From an uncultured Lachnospiraceae bacterium (GTDB lineage: Bacteria > Bacillota > Clostridia > Lachnospirales > Lachnospiraceae): DNA of 50,460 nucleotides. The notes beneath the pieces are model-generated. The model was given only the letters and a program-made list of their open reading frames with translations. It made no database searches and was not told the DNA's origin. The stretch is taken from the NCBI GenBank assembly GCA_949948715.1, contig CATLGW010000017.1, positions 1-50,460 on the forward strand, in the 5' to 3' direction. The stretch's first letter is position 1, and the number at the start of each line of letters is the position of its first letter. Below, one piece after another: positions 41,887-50,419 of this stretch. A program made the translations under genes and the position numbers.

Positions 41887-42672
41887 CTAACAATTCTTAA
41901 AGGGCTCCTTCACCTTCTCCTTGTTCTTGTCAAGGAAAAAGGCCATGCCGTACCTCTGATCCTCCGTCTCGAAGCATCCGCCAAACAGCTTCTCCTCGAT
42001 CACCAGAGCCTCCTCCATGGATGCGTCCAGACCGTCATTTATGGCTTTCTTGCAGTTGCGGACAGCGATGGGCGCATTTTTGGCGATGGAAACCGCCATC
42101 TTCTCCGCAGCGGGAAGCAGCTCCTCCTTAGGATAAACCCCATTCACCAGCCCGATCCTACAGGCCTCATCCGCCTTGATGTTGCGTGCGGTATAAATCA
42201 TCTGCTTTGCCATTCCGGCGCCCACCAGGCGGGCAAGCCTCTGAGTGCCGCCGAAGCCGGGCGTGATCCCCAGGCCTACCTCGGGCTGGCCGAACACGGC
42301 GTTGTCGGAACAGATTCTGATATCGCAGCTCATGGCAAGCTCGCAGCCGCCCCCCAGAGCAAAACCGTTCACCGCCGCAATCACGGGAATGGGAAAGGTC
42401 TCGATTCTGCGGAACACATCGTTGCCCTTCTTGCCGAAGGCCTCTCCCTCAGCCTTGGTGAGGGTGCTCATCTCCCCGATATCCGCCCCCGCCACGAAAG
42501 ATTTCTCCCCCGCTCCGGTGATGATCAGGCAGCGCACCTCATCCAGATTCACTCCGTCCAGAGCGGCGCCAAGCTCGTCAAGCACCTGAGAATTCAATGC
42601 GTTCAGCGCCTTCTCACGGTTGACGGTGAGAACGGCGTACGCGCCCTTCTGTTCATATAATATATAATCCAT
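41887..42672 (-). CDS. crt: 3-hydroxybutyryl-CoA dehydratase (crotonase)
   Basis: A 261-residue enoyl-CoA hydratase that dehydrates 3-hydroxybutyryl-CoA to crotonyl-CoA. Visible are the oxyanion-hole loop AGADIGEM, GGGCELAMSCDIRI with a catalytic Glu and GLGITPGFGGTQRL with the second Glu. The true start is ATG 42672 (MDYILYEQ), which has AAAGGAG upstream; the longer in-frame reading to 42756 runs back through the intergenic hairpin. The gap to thl is 95 bp, the longest inside the operon, and contains that hairpin. Confidence 0.95.
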   Translation of the reverse strand: MDYILYEQKGAYAVLTVNREKALNALNSQVLDELGAALDGVNLDEVRCLIITGAGEKSFVAGADIGEMSTLTKAEGEAFGKKGNDVFRRIETFPIPVIAAVNGFALGGGCELAMSCDIRICSDNAVFGQPEVGLGITPGFGGTQRLARLVGAGMAKQMIYTARNIKADEACRIGLVNGVYPKEELLPAAEKMAVSIAKNAPIAVRNCKKAINDGLDASMEEALVIEEKLFGGCFETEDQRYGMAFFLDKNKEKVKEPFKNC

Positions 42673-42710
42673 TTTTCTCCTTTCCCGGGTCAAACACGCC
42701 CGGTTTACAA

Positions 42711-42752
42711 CAAAGAGAATACCCCGCCGCAATGGTATTGGTATTCTCTTTG
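42711..42752 (-). terminator. Intercistronic hairpin between thl and crt
   Basis: CAAAGAGAATACC (42711-42723) pairs perfectly with 42740-42752 across a 16-nt loop, starting 15 bp after the thl stop codon. A smaller CCGGG/CCCGG stem follows. Without a U-tract it may be an RNA processing or stabilising element setting thl above the rest, rather than a full stop. Confidence 0.5.
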
Positions 42753-42767
42753 CCATATACTATAAGA

Positions 42768-43952
42768 TTAATCCTCGATCTTAACGATAGTGGAACAGCC
42801 CATGCCGCCGCCGATGCACAGAGTGGCAAGTCCTGTCTTCGCGCCCCTTGCCTGCATCTCGTGAAGCAGAGTCACCAGAATACGGCAGCCGGAAGCTCCC
42901 ACGGGATGCCCCAGAGCGATAGCGCCGCCGTTGGGGTTGAGCTGCTTCTCCACGTCGATGCCCAGATCCTTGCCCACTGCAACGGACTGTGCGGCAAACG
43001 CCTCGTTGGCCTCAATGATATCGAAGTCCTCGATCTTCATTCCGGTCTTTGCCATCACCTTCCTGGTGGACGCCACGGGACCGATGCCCATCACCTCGGG
43101 ACGAACGCCTGCCAGCGCGCCGGCAACAAAGGTAGCCATGGGCTTCACGCCCAGCTCCTTCGCCTTCTCCTCGCTCATCACCACGATGGCAGCCGCGCCG
43201 TCGTTGATGCCGGAAGCGTTGCCTGCCGTCACGAAGCCGCCCTGATTGATGGGGCGCAGCTTCGCCAGACCCTCGATGGTGGAACCGTGCCTGGGACCCT
43301 CATCCGTGTCAAATACGATGGTCTCCTTTTTCTTCTTAACCTCTACGGGAACGATCTCCGCCTTGAAAGCGCCGTTTTTCTGGGCCTCCTCGGCCTTCTG
43401 CTGGCTCTTTAACGCGAACGCGTCCAGCTCCTCGCGGGTCAATCCCCACTCCTCACAGATATTGTCGGCGGTTCTGATCATATGATAGTCGTTGAAAGCG
43501 TCCCACAGAGCGTCCTTGATCATGGTATCCACCAGAGTTCCGTTGTTCATCCTGTATCCGTAACGGGCCTGGGGAATGGCATAGGGAGCCATGGACATAT
43601 TCTCCATGCCGCCGGCCACCACAATATCGGCGTCCCCGGCCATAATCATCTGTGCGGCCTGGTTCACGCAGTTTAAGCCGGATCCGCACACCACGTTCAT
43701 GGTGACTGCGGGCACCTCGATGGGAAGCCCTGCCTTGATGGATGCCTGACGGGCCACGTTCTGTCCCTGCCCCGCCTGAATCACACAGCCCATATAAACC
43801 TGATCCACCGCTTCCGGAGCCACGCCGGCCCTCTTTAAAGCTTCCTTAATTACAATAGCGCCCAGCTCAACCACGGGAGTGGTGCTGAGGGTTCCGCCCA
43901 TAGTGCCGATAGCGGTGCGGCATGCGCCGGCCAATACTACTTTCTTCGCCAT
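42768..43952 (-). CDS. thl: Acetyl-CoA C-acetyltransferase (thiolase)
   Basis: A 394-residue thiolase that condenses two acetyl-CoA to acetoacetyl-CoA, the entry to butyrate. It begins [20 protein letters not shown]; the nucleophilic Cys is in [14 protein letters not shown] near residue 88, the His in [14 protein letters not shown] near 350 and the second Cys in [11 protein letters not shown] near 380. The start is ATG 43952 with GGAGG nine bases upstream. It is the first gene of the operon behind the promoter at 44061-44089. Length and motifs are those of a biosynthetic thiolase. Confidence 0.96.
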   Translation of the reverse strand: MAKKVVLAGACRTAIGTMGGTLSTTPVVELGAIVIKEALKRAGVAPEAVDQVYMGCVIQAGQGQNVARQASIKAGLPIEVPAVTMNVVCGSGLNCVNQAAQMIMAGDADIVVAGGMENMSMAPYAIPQARYGYRMNNGTLVDTMIKDALWDAFNDYHMIRTADNICEEWGLTREELDAFALKSQQKAEEAQKNGAFKAEIVPVEVKKKKETIVFDTDEGPRHGSTIEGLAKLRPINQGGFVTAGNASGINDGAAAIVVMSEEKAKELGVKPMATFVAGALAGVRPEVMGIGPVASTRKVMAKTGMKIEDFDIIEANEAFAAQSVAVGKDLGIDVEKQLNPNGGAIALGHPVGASGCRILVTLLHEMQARGAKTGLATLCIGGGMGCSTIVKIED

Positions 43953-44060
43953 TCCAATTTCCTCCCATTCATTCTTTTCGTACGCAGAGCCTGCGGCCTG
44001 TATCTGCCAGCCAAAATCATGGGGACAATACCGCGCAGCTCCTGCCATTTGCTCGCGTAT

Positions 44061-44089
44061 ATTGTATCATAGGGCCAAATCTTTTGCAA
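44061..44089 (-). promoter_or_regulatory. Promoter of the butyryl-CoA operon
   Basis: On the minus strand, TTGCAA (44089-44084) and TACAAT (44066-44061) are 17 bp apart; about 105 nt of leader precede thl. Confidence 0.75.
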
Positions 44090-44097
44090 TATTTAAT

Positions 44098-44115
44098 TTG
44101 ACAAAAAAATAACAA
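44098..44115. promoter_or_regulatory. Rex-like redox operator candidate
   Basis: The minus-strand 18-mer TTGTTATTTTTTTGTCAA matches the Rex consensus TTGTTAA-N4-TTAACAA at 11 of 14 fixed positions. It lies 8 bp upstream of the -35 box of the thl promoter. Rex, an NADH/NAD sensor, controls this operon in other Clostridia. The A/T-rich setting makes chance similarity possible. Confidence 0.35.
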
Positions 44116-44117
44116 TA

Positions 44118-44675
44118 TCAGGGCTTGTGCACCACCAATATTTCCCTGCTCTGCAAAAACCAGCATCTTATCTCATAGCCGCCGTAAATCACAAGCTTTT
44201 CGGCGATTTCCCGCATACGCCCATTCAGCCTGTGGTACATAATATCCCTCTGCCAGCGGATACCGCTGATATATTCCCTTTCCCTGGAATTCAGACAGGC
44301 AAGAAGCTCCTCCCACCTGGCGGGCTCCCGCCTTTCAAACGCTCCGAAATGACATTCCAAATAGGCGTTTTCCTCCCCGTTTTCATCGATCAGGCTTAAA
44401 AACCGGGCGCTGATCCGGTCTATGTGGGCCGCCGAAAGCGTGGTGCTTCGCATCTGCTCCGGTTCTGCCGGCAGACTCTCCCGCAAAATTCCAGACTCCG
44501 ACAGATGACGGTATACAGCCTTCTCCACCCTGTCCCGGGGAGTGGGAAAGGCCAGCTTCCCCATGATCTGATCCACCGAGTACCCCAGATCCGACAGATG
44601 GCGGATAGCCCCTCCGCTAGCCGCCTCAAACATAAAATCCGACAATGCCTGATTAAAATAGTCCTTACCGCTCAT
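44118..44675 (-). CDS. Conserved-looking cytosolic protein of unknown function
   Basis: A 185-residue protein I do not recognise. It has no signal peptide or membrane segment and is mainly helical, with SDFMFEAASGGAIRHLSDLG, a basic middle (PTPRDRVEKAVYRHLSESG) and an aromatic C-terminus (YGGYEIRCWFLQSREILVV). The stretch GAIRHLSDLGYSVDQIMGKL could be a helix-turn-helix but is not convincing. It starts inside the end of the PAS membrane-protein gene (11-nt overlap), so the two are translationally coupled and probably act together, for instance as an output or effector for that sensor. Confidence 0.7.
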   Translation of the reverse strand: MSGKDYFNQALSDFMFEAASGGAIRHLSDLGYSVDQIMGKLAFPTPRDRVEKAVYRHLSESGILRESLPAEPEQMRSTTLSAAHIDRISARFLSLIDENGEENAYLECHFGAFERREPARWEELLACLNSREREYISGIRWQRDIMYHRLNGRMREIAEKLVIYGGYEIRCWFLQSREILVVHKP

Positions 44676-45684
44676 TTGCCCTCAAATCCTTGATGAAGAT
44701 AATCACCTGGTTCTGCGCCTCGCCGTTCCTGTAGGATATGTATTCCGCCCTCGCCCGGCGGTAAGGCTCCTCCGGCTTCTCCCTCCGCAGATAAACCAGG
44801 GACTGCATGGTCTGCCCCTCCGCCACCTGTTTCCTCAGGTTGTCTATGCGGAATATCTCCAGAAACGCCTCCCGGTAGTCCGGCCGTATCAGCTCCGCCT
44901 CCTCCTGCCAGATACCGTAATCAGCCGGTCCGCTCCCGGGACAGGACAAGCGCTCCCCGCTCCTCCAATCCCAGGGACAGCCCTTCATAAAGAAGCACTT
45001 TTCCGTGTTCAGGTCCAGCATGGCGATCTTGTAATAGGATCGGGCCAGATGCTCCACCACGCCGGACAAAAGCTCCCGCTGGACCTCCAGTTCCGTCTCC
45101 CTCCTGTGTCCCGCATCCACATCCTCCACAATGCCCAGCACCCACGTCAGTCTGCCTGTGACCGATTTAACCGGCGTCATGCGGCAACTGCAAAAACGAT
45201 AATTCCCCTCCGCATCCTTGAGCCTTACCTCCGAAGCATAGACCTTCCCCCGCTTCACATCCTCTATCTGCTGATTGATTACGGGAAAATCCTCCAAATG
45301 CACCAGACTCTCCAGACCGAGATTTCTCTCCGCCGCATTGAAAGTATGATTTGCGTCGCCCAGCCAGCGAAGTGTCCTGTCGGACAGCGAATATTCAAAT
45401 ACGAGATTGCCGTTGGCCTCCATCAGCGAGCGGTTTAACTGATTCTCCAGATCCATGTCAGAATACCTGACGCGGACGGCTCTGTTGAAACAGAATACCA
45501 ATATAACAAAACCTGTTGACACCCCCAAAGTCAACAGGACACATCCTCTCAGAGCCACGGCTCCCGCTTCACCGGAAATCTCACCCCTCATGCTCAGGAA
45601 ACAAAGCATACCGATGGCAAAACAGACCATATAGCCTACCGCGCCGATGCCGACCCACAACCGGACCGATTTACTCTTTGTCAT
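44665..45684 (-). CDS. Membrane PAS-domain sensor without an output domain
   Basis: A 339-residue protein with two membrane helices near the N-terminus (about 10-32 and 45-66) and a cytosolic part. A PAS/PAC unit spans about 85-195: LVFEYSLSDRTLRWLGDA, FPVINQQIEDVKRG, CSCRMTPVKSVTGRLTWVLGIVEDV. A second region (about 205-335) has a weaker PAS-like pattern. No GGDEF, EAL, kinase or methyl-accepting domain follows, so the signal must pass through a partner, most simply the coupled 185-residue protein. ATG 45684, with GGGAG eight bases upstream, is preferred over TTG one codon before it. GGDEF proteins of this group often share the same front half, so it could be a truncated relative. Confidence 0.7.
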   Translation of the reverse strand: MTKSKSVRLWVGIGAVGYMVCFAIGMLCFLSMRGEISGEAGAVALRGCVLLTLGVSTGFVILVFCFNRAVRVRYSDMDLENQLNRSLMEANGNLVFEYSLSDRTLRWLGDANHTFNAAERNLGLESLVHLEDFPVINQQIEDVKRGKVYASEVRLKDAEGNYRFCSCRMTPVKSVTGRLTWVLGIVEDVDAGHRRETELEVQRELLSGVVEHLARSYYKIAMLDLNTEKCFFMKGCPWDWRSGERLSCPGSGPADYGIWQEEAELIRPDYREAFLEIFRIDNLRKQVAEGQTMQSLVYLRREKPEEPYRRARAEYISYRNGEAQNQVIIFIKDLRANER

Positions 45685-45754
45685 CAAGAACGCTCCCCTC
45701 TACACTTTTAAGATTTCCTTTATCGTACCACAAAATACGACAATACGCAATCCC

Positions 45755-46318
45755 TTACACCCCGGCTTCGCTCCGAATCCGCTCGAAATCCCCCGGTGTG
45801 AAGCGATGGTATACAATGTGCCCCATCTCCTCCTTCAGACAATAGTAATAGCCGTCAATCCCCGGATCCGAAAAGTGAAGCGCCATATCGAATCCCAATT
45901 TCCCGGCAGCCTCCAAAGACAGGCGCTCACAGACATACTCCCTGTCAAAACGTGCAAACAGCCCGCAGATATCCTGCGGGCTGCAGTGAGGTCCGGCCTC
46001 AAGCAGAGCTATGAGCGCCGACAAAAAAGCCGGAGCCTCCACATGGAGGCAGACATATTCCACCCCCCGGGGCGGCACTCCCACCTCTATATTCTCCCCG
46101 TGCAGCGCAAAGGTAAGAGGCCCCAGCACGCATTCCCCCGCGAAGCTGCGCCGCAGCAGCCCGACCATCTCCTCCCCCTCCGAAATCTGCGTCCCCATCA
46201 GTTCGTTTAACGAGGTCAGCGGATAATACAGCCGCACGGTCTCCCTGACATATCCCAGCTTTAGCTGGGCCTCCTTGATCTGATCCTGCATATTGGACAA
46301 AAGCGCTTCCTTTCCCAT
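45755..46318 (-). CDS. DUF3877-like protein
   Basis: A 187-residue cytosolic protein. The front, DQIKEAQLKLGYVRETVRLYYPLTSLNEL, matches what I recall of the DUF3877 family found in Lachnospiraceae; the rest contains LSALIALLEAGPHCSPQDICGLF and GIDGYYYCLKEEMGHIVYHRFT. No catalytic motif is apparent. It begins 4 bp after the stop of the metal ATPase and so belongs to the same transcript, which may link it to metal stress, though family members also occur elsewhere. The family name is from memory and should be treated as tentative. Confidence 0.65.
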   Translation of the reverse strand: MGKEALLSNMQDQIKEAQLKLGYVRETVRLYYPLTSLNELMGTQISEGEEMVGLLRRSFAGECVLGPLTFALHGENIEVGVPPRGVEYVCLHVEAPAFLSALIALLEAGPHCSPQDICGLFARFDREYVCERLSLEAAGKLGFDMALHFSDPGIDGYYYCLKEEMGHIVYHRFTPGDFERIRSEAGV

Positions 46319-46322
46319 GCTC

Positions 46323-48233
46323 TCACCCGTCCTTTCTCACGCTCAGACATCTAACCGCATTTAACACCGCCAGCACCATGACCCCCACGTCCGCGAAGAT
46401 CGCCATCCACATATTGGCAACCCCCATGGCTCCCAGTATCAGACAGACAAACTTCACGCCCAGGGCAAACACGATGTTTTCCCTTACGATCCGCAGGCAT
46501 TTCCGGGAGATGCCCATGGCCAGCGCGATCTTCATGGGATTATCGTCCATCAGAACGATATCCGCCGCCTCGATGGCCGCGTCGGAGCCCAGAGCCCCCA
46601 TGGCAATTCCGATATCTGCCCGGGAGAGCACCGGAGCGTCATTGATACCGTCCCCCACAAAGGCAAGCTTTTCCTTCCCCTTCTTCTGCGCAAGCAGCGC
46701 TTCCACCCGCTCCACCTTGTCTGCGGGCAAAAGCTCTCCGTACACTTGATCCAGGCCCAGTCTGCCCGCCGTATACTCCGCCACGGCCCTGCTGTCCCCC
46801 GTGAGCATCACAGTACTTTTGACACCTGCGGCCTTCAGCGCTGCGATGGCCTCCGCCGACTGCTCCTTCTCCACATCGGAGATCAAAATGTATCCGCAAT
46901 AGACACTGTCCCGGGCCACATGCACCACGGTGCCCGCCTCCTCCGGTTCCCGGCAGGATACTCCCAGGGTCCTCATCAGCTTTCCGTTGCCCGCCGCCAC
47001 TCTGACGCCGTCCACCAGCGCCGTCACACCCTGACCGCCGATCTCCTCCACATCGGTGACCAGACTGCGGTCCACCGTGCGAACGCAGGCCTCCTGCAGG
47101 CTCTTGCTGATGGGGTGGGAGGAATAGCTCTCCGCACAGGCCGCGTCATACAACAGCCCGTCTCTTTGGAGCCTTTGCGCCTGGGCTCCCGCCTCCGGAG
47201 CCGGGTAATTGTCCGAGGGCTGCACCTTCGTCACCTGAAACACTCCCCGGGTCAGGGTTCCCGTCTTGTCAAACACCATATATTTCGTCTCGGAGAGGGC
47301 CTCCAGATAGTTGGAGCCCTTCACCAAAATCCCGTTGGCGCTGGCCGCTCCGATTCCCCCGAAGAAGCTTAGGGGGATGGAAACCACCAGGGCACAGGGG
47401 CAGCTTATCACCAGGAAGGTCAGGGCGCGGATCACCCAGATCCCCCAGGCAGCCGGATTTCCCAGGAGCAGGTTCAAAACAGGGGGCAGAACCGCCACCG
47501 CCAGAGCGCCAAAACACACCGCGGGAGTATAGTATTTCGCAAATCGGGTGATGAAATTCTCCGTGGGGGATTTCTTCATGCTGGAATTCTCCACCAGATC
47601 CAAAATCTTGGACACCGTGGACTCTCCAAATTCCCTGGTGGTGCGTATTTTCAAAAGCCCCGTCAAGTTCACGCAGCCGCTGATAATGTCGTCCGCCTCC
47701 CCCACGCTTCTGGGTACGCTCTCTCCGGTCAGCGCGCTGGTGTTCAAGGTGGAATGCCCCGCCACCACCACGCCGTCTATGGGAACCTTCTCCCCGGGCT
47801 GCACCACAATCACCGTGCCGATCTCCACATCGTCGGGATCCACCTGAATCAGATTACCCTGCTCATCCTCCACATTCGCACTGTCCGGACGGATATCCAT
47901 GAGAGCGCTGATATTGCGGCGGCTCCTGCCCACCGCCACGCTCTGGAACAGCTCTCCCACCTGATAAAACAGCATTACCGCCGCTCCCTCCACATACTCT
48001 CCCAGGAGGATGGCCCCCACCGTGGCCACCGCCATGAGAAAATTCTCGTCAAAGATCTCTCTGTGGATGATGCCCAGAGCAGCCTTTCGCAGAATATCAT
48101 AGCCTATGACCAAATAGGGAACCAGGTATAGTATAAGCCTGGCCCATCCCGTCACCGGCGCAAAGTGCAGTGCAGCCAGCAGAAAAAAAGCAATCAGAAT
48201 GCGGTACAGCACTCTTTTTTGTTTCTTCGTCAT
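46323..48233 (-). CDS. P1B-type heavy-metal-transporting ATPase (Zn/Cd/Pb-like)
   Basis: A 636-residue metal pump. It lacks an N-terminal metal-binding domain, which is encoded separately upstream. Eight membrane helices are expected. The ion-binding CPC is in VISCPCALVVS near residue 280. The phosphorylated Asp is in FDKTGTLTRG near 321. The TGES loop is ALTGESVPRSVG, the P1B-specific His-Pro is SHPISKS, and the hinge is GDGINDAPVLSRADIG. CPC with a late-helix K/D pattern favours Zn2+, Cd2+ or Pb2+ over Cu+. ATG 48233 has GGAGG eight bases upstream. The operon order is HMA chaperone, ATPase, DUF3877-like. An ArsR-type palindrome covers the promoter, so induction by metal is expected. Confidence 0.93.
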   Translation of the reverse strand: MTKKQKRVLYRILIAFFLLAALHFAPVTGWARLILYLVPYLVIGYDILRKAALGIIHREIFDENFLMAVATVGAILLGEYVEGAAVMLFYQVGELFQSVAVGRSRRNISALMDIRPDSANVEDEQGNLIQVDPDDVEIGTVIVVQPGEKVPIDGVVVAGHSTLNTSALTGESVPRSVGEADDIISGCVNLTGLLKIRTTREFGESTVSKILDLVENSSMKKSPTENFITRFAKYYTPAVCFGALAVAVLPPVLNLLLGNPAAWGIWVIRALTFLVISCPCALVVSIPLSFFGGIGAASANGILVKGSNYLEALSETKYMVFDKTGTLTRGVFQVTKVQPSDNYPAPEAGAQAQRLQRDGLLYDAACAESYSSHPISKSLQEACVRTVDRSLVTDVEEIGGQGVTALVDGVRVAAGNGKLMRTLGVSCREPEEAGTVVHVARDSVYCGYILISDVEKEQSAEAIAALKAAGVKSTVMLTGDSRAVAEYTAGRLGLDQVYGELLPADKVERVEALLAQKKGKEKLAFVGDGINDAPVLSRADIGIAMGALGSDAAIEAADIVLMDDNPMKIALAMGISRKCLRIVRENIVFALGVKFVCLILGAMGVANMWMAIFADVGVMVLAVLNAVRCLSVRKDG

Positions 48234-48319
48234 CTCCCTCACCTCCAGACAGCGACTGTCCGAAAAACCCCGCCGCTGCCGTATCTATATTTATACGGAC
48301 AGGCCTGCCAAATCAGACT

Positions 48320-48538
48320 TCACAGAAAGATCTCGCAGTCGGACTCCACCTTCTTGCAGGCCTTCGCCACCCGCTCCATCACGGCTCTCTCGTCGCTGCC
48401 CTCGGCAAACTCCACCTTCATCTTCTGCGTCATAAAGCTCACTACGGCCTCCTCGACGCCCTCCACCTTCTTTGCGGCCTCCTCCATCTTCAGGGCACAG
48501 GCCGCGCAGTCAACCTCGATCTTGTAAGTTTTCTTCAT
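48320..48538 (-). CDS. Heavy-metal-associated (HMA) domain metallochaperone
   Basis: A 72-residue single HMA domain with the metal-binding pair C11 and C14 in VDCAACALKMEEA, then VVSFMTQKMKVEF and VESDCEIFL. The DCAACA form, with Asp before the first Cys, is typical of zinc/cadmium-type HMA domains rather than the GMTCxxC copper type. It is the first gene of the unit, 86 bp before the ATPase, and probably hands metal to the pump, replacing the missing N-terminal domain. Confidence 0.92.
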   Translation of the reverse strand: MKKTYKIEVDCAACALKMEEAAKKVEGVEEAVVSFMTQKMKVEFAEGSDERAVMERVAKACKKVESDCEIFL

Positions 48539-48644
48539 CTTTCCCTCTCACTTCCGCCGCATAAACGGCACAATCCCGCTGTGAACCCCGAAGGAGCCGA
48601 AAAACGGTCCCGCTTACTACGGTTCACAAATCTGTCCTTTGGTT

Positions 48645-48668
48645 ACATATGAATCATTGTTCATATGT
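48645..48668. promoter_or_regulatory. ArsR/SmtB-type metal operator candidate
   Basis: ACATATGAA (48645-48653) and TTCATATGT (48660-48668) form a perfect 9-bp inverted repeat around TCATTG. The form ATATGAA-N6-TTCATAT is that of operators for CadC/CzrA-like sensors. It lies 2 bp below the -10 box at 48671. No ArsR-family gene is in the window. Confidence 0.65.
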
Positions 48669-48670
48669 TT

Positions 48671-48698
48671 ATATTACCATATCATCCGGAGATGTCAA
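48671..48698 (-). promoter_or_regulatory. Promoter of the metal-efflux operon
   Basis: On the minus strand, a perfect TTGACA (48698-48693) and TAATAT (48676-48671) have a 16-bp spacer. It is divergent from the glmM promoter. Confidence 0.7.
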
Positions 48699-48728
48699 GA
48701 GGGTTTCGGAAAAATGTTCCGGAAACGG

Positions 48729-48757
48729 TTGTCAACTTTATCCCGAGACATTATAAT
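48729..48757 (+). promoter_or_regulatory. Promoter of glmM
   Basis: TTGTCA (48729-48734) and a perfect TATAAT (48752-48757) are 17 bp apart, about 57 nt before the start codon. Confidence 0.8.
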
Positions 48758-48820
48758 GATACACAGACATAAATATGATACAGAAGAACAGCAAAACAAA
48801 CCGGAAAAGGAATTTAAATC

Positions 48821-50188
48821 ATGGGTAAATATTTTGGAACCGACGGCTTCCGTGGGGAAGCCAACAAAAACCTCACCGCAGACCACGCTTACCGCATCGG
48901 CCGCTTCCTGGGCTGGTACTACAGACACGGTGAGACCTCCGACCCTGCCGACAAATGCCGCGTGGTCATCGGCAAGGACACCCGCCGTTCCTCCTATATG
49001 TTTGAGTATGCGCTGGTTGCAGGCCTCACAGCGTCCGGCGCGGATGCCTACCTGCTCCATGTAACCACCACCCCCAGCGTTTCCTACGTGACCAGAACGG
49101 ACTCCTTTGACTGCGGAATCATGATCTCGGCCAGCCATAATCCCTACTATGACAACGGAATCAAGCTGATCAACGCAAACGGGGAGAAGATGGACGAAGA
49201 AACCATCCTGGAGATCGAAAAATATCTGGATGACCCCTCCGGGGAAATCCCCTACGCCGAGAGAGCCCGGATCGGCCGCACGGTGGACTACGCCGCCGGG
49301 CGCAATCGCTATATCGGCTATCTGATCTCTCTGGCCACCCGCTCCTACCAGGACAAAAGGGTGGGCTTAGACTGCGCCAACGGCAGCGCCTGGATGATCG
49401 CCAAGAGTGTATTTGACGCCCTGGGAGCCAAAACCTATGTCATCAACAATGACCCCAACGGACTGAATATCAATACGGACTGCGGCTCCACCCATATAGA
49501 GAATCTGCAAAGCCATGTGGTGGAGAACGGGCTGGACGTGGGCTTTGCCTTTGACGGCGACGCGGACCGCTGTCTGTGCGTGGACGAGAAGGGAAATCTG
49601 GTGGACGGCGACGCCATCCTCTACATCTACGGCTGCTACATGAAGGAGCGGGGCAAGCTCTACGGAAACAAAGTGGTCACCACCGTCATGTCCAATTTCG
49701 GCCTCTACAAGGCATTCGACGCCGCGGGCATAGAATACGAAAAGACCGCAGTGGGCGACAAATACGTCTACGAAAACATGGTGCAGAACGGCTACCGCCT
49801 GGGCGGAGAACAGTCGGGGCATATAATTTTCAAAAAGTACGCCACCACCGGGGACGGTATCCTCACCGCCATCAAAATGATGGAGGTGATGCTGGAGAAG
49901 AAGACTCCACTGAGCAAGCTGGCCTCCCCTCTGAAAATCTATCCCCAGGTGTTGAAGAACATCGCTGTGACAGACAAGGCTGCGGTTCGCAGTGACCCTG
50001 ACGTGCAGCAAAAGGTAAATGATATTGCCTGCCGCCTGGGCGACAACGGCAGAATTTTGATGCGGGAAAGCGGCACGGAGCCTTTGATTCGGGTTATGGT
50101 GGAGGCCGACACGCTGGAGGCCTGCCAGTCCAATGTGGATGAGGTCATCGACCTGATCCGGTCCAAGGGGTACGCCGCTGAGTCCTGA
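48821..50188 (+). CDS. glmM: Phosphoglucosamine mutase
   Basis: A 455-residue alpha-D-phosphohexomutase that interconverts glucosamine-6-phosphate and glucosamine-1-phosphate on the way to UDP-GlcNAc for peptidoglycan. It has the start GKYFGTDGFRGEAN, the phosphoserine loop MISASHNPYYDNGIK (Ser near 103), the metal loop FAFDGDADRCL, the sugar-specificity loop GGEQSGH and the phosphate loop RESGTEPLIRVM. The GEQSGH form and GTDGFRG start favour GlmM over phosphomannomutase. AAGGA precedes the ATG. It stands alone behind a near-consensus promoter, as expected for an essential housekeeping gene. Confidence 0.95.
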   Translation: MGKYFGTDGFRGEANKNLTADHAYRIGRFLGWYYRHGETSDPADKCRVVIGKDTRRSSYMFEYALVAGLTASGADAYLLHVTTTPSVSYVTRTDSFDCGIMISASHNPYYDNGIKLINANGEKMDEETILEIEKYLDDPSGEIPYAERARIGRTVDYAAGRNRYIGYLISLATRSYQDKRVGLDCANGSAWMIAKSVFDALGAKTYVINNDPNGLNINTDCGSTHIENLQSHVVENGLDVGFAFDGDADRCLCVDEKGNLVDGDAILYIYGCYMKERGKLYGNKVVTTVMSNFGLYKAFDAAGIEYEKTAVGDKYVYENMVQNGYRLGGEQSGHIIFKKYATTGDGILTAIKMMEVMLEKKTPLSKLASPLKIYPQVLKNIAVTDKAAVRSDPDVQQKVNDIACRLGDNGRILMRESGTEPLIRVMVEADTLEACQSNVDEVIDLIRSKGYAAES

Positions 50189-50253
50189 GACCGTATATGC
50201 CCATAAAGACGGGATTTCACCGGACAGCTTCACGGAAAAACCTGAGAAACTTT

Positions 50254-50291
50254 AAGGGGCCTGCACATTACCGAAACTGTGCAGGCCCCTT
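50254..50291 (+). terminator. Perfect 14-bp hairpin after glmM
   Basis: AAGGGGCCTGCACA (50254-50267) pairs perfectly with 50278-50291 over a 10-nt loop, 66 bp beyond the stop. It is followed by CCCATTCCC rather than a T-run. Confidence 0.6.
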
Positions 50292-50419
50292 CCCATTCCC
50301 ATAAATGTTAAACGATACACCGGTGTACTGACACACTAGTATAATAGTTTTTAAATAACTGGACTATATTTTTGTTCCATAGTACAATGTATATATCAAT
50401 TGATGGAGGCATTGTACTT

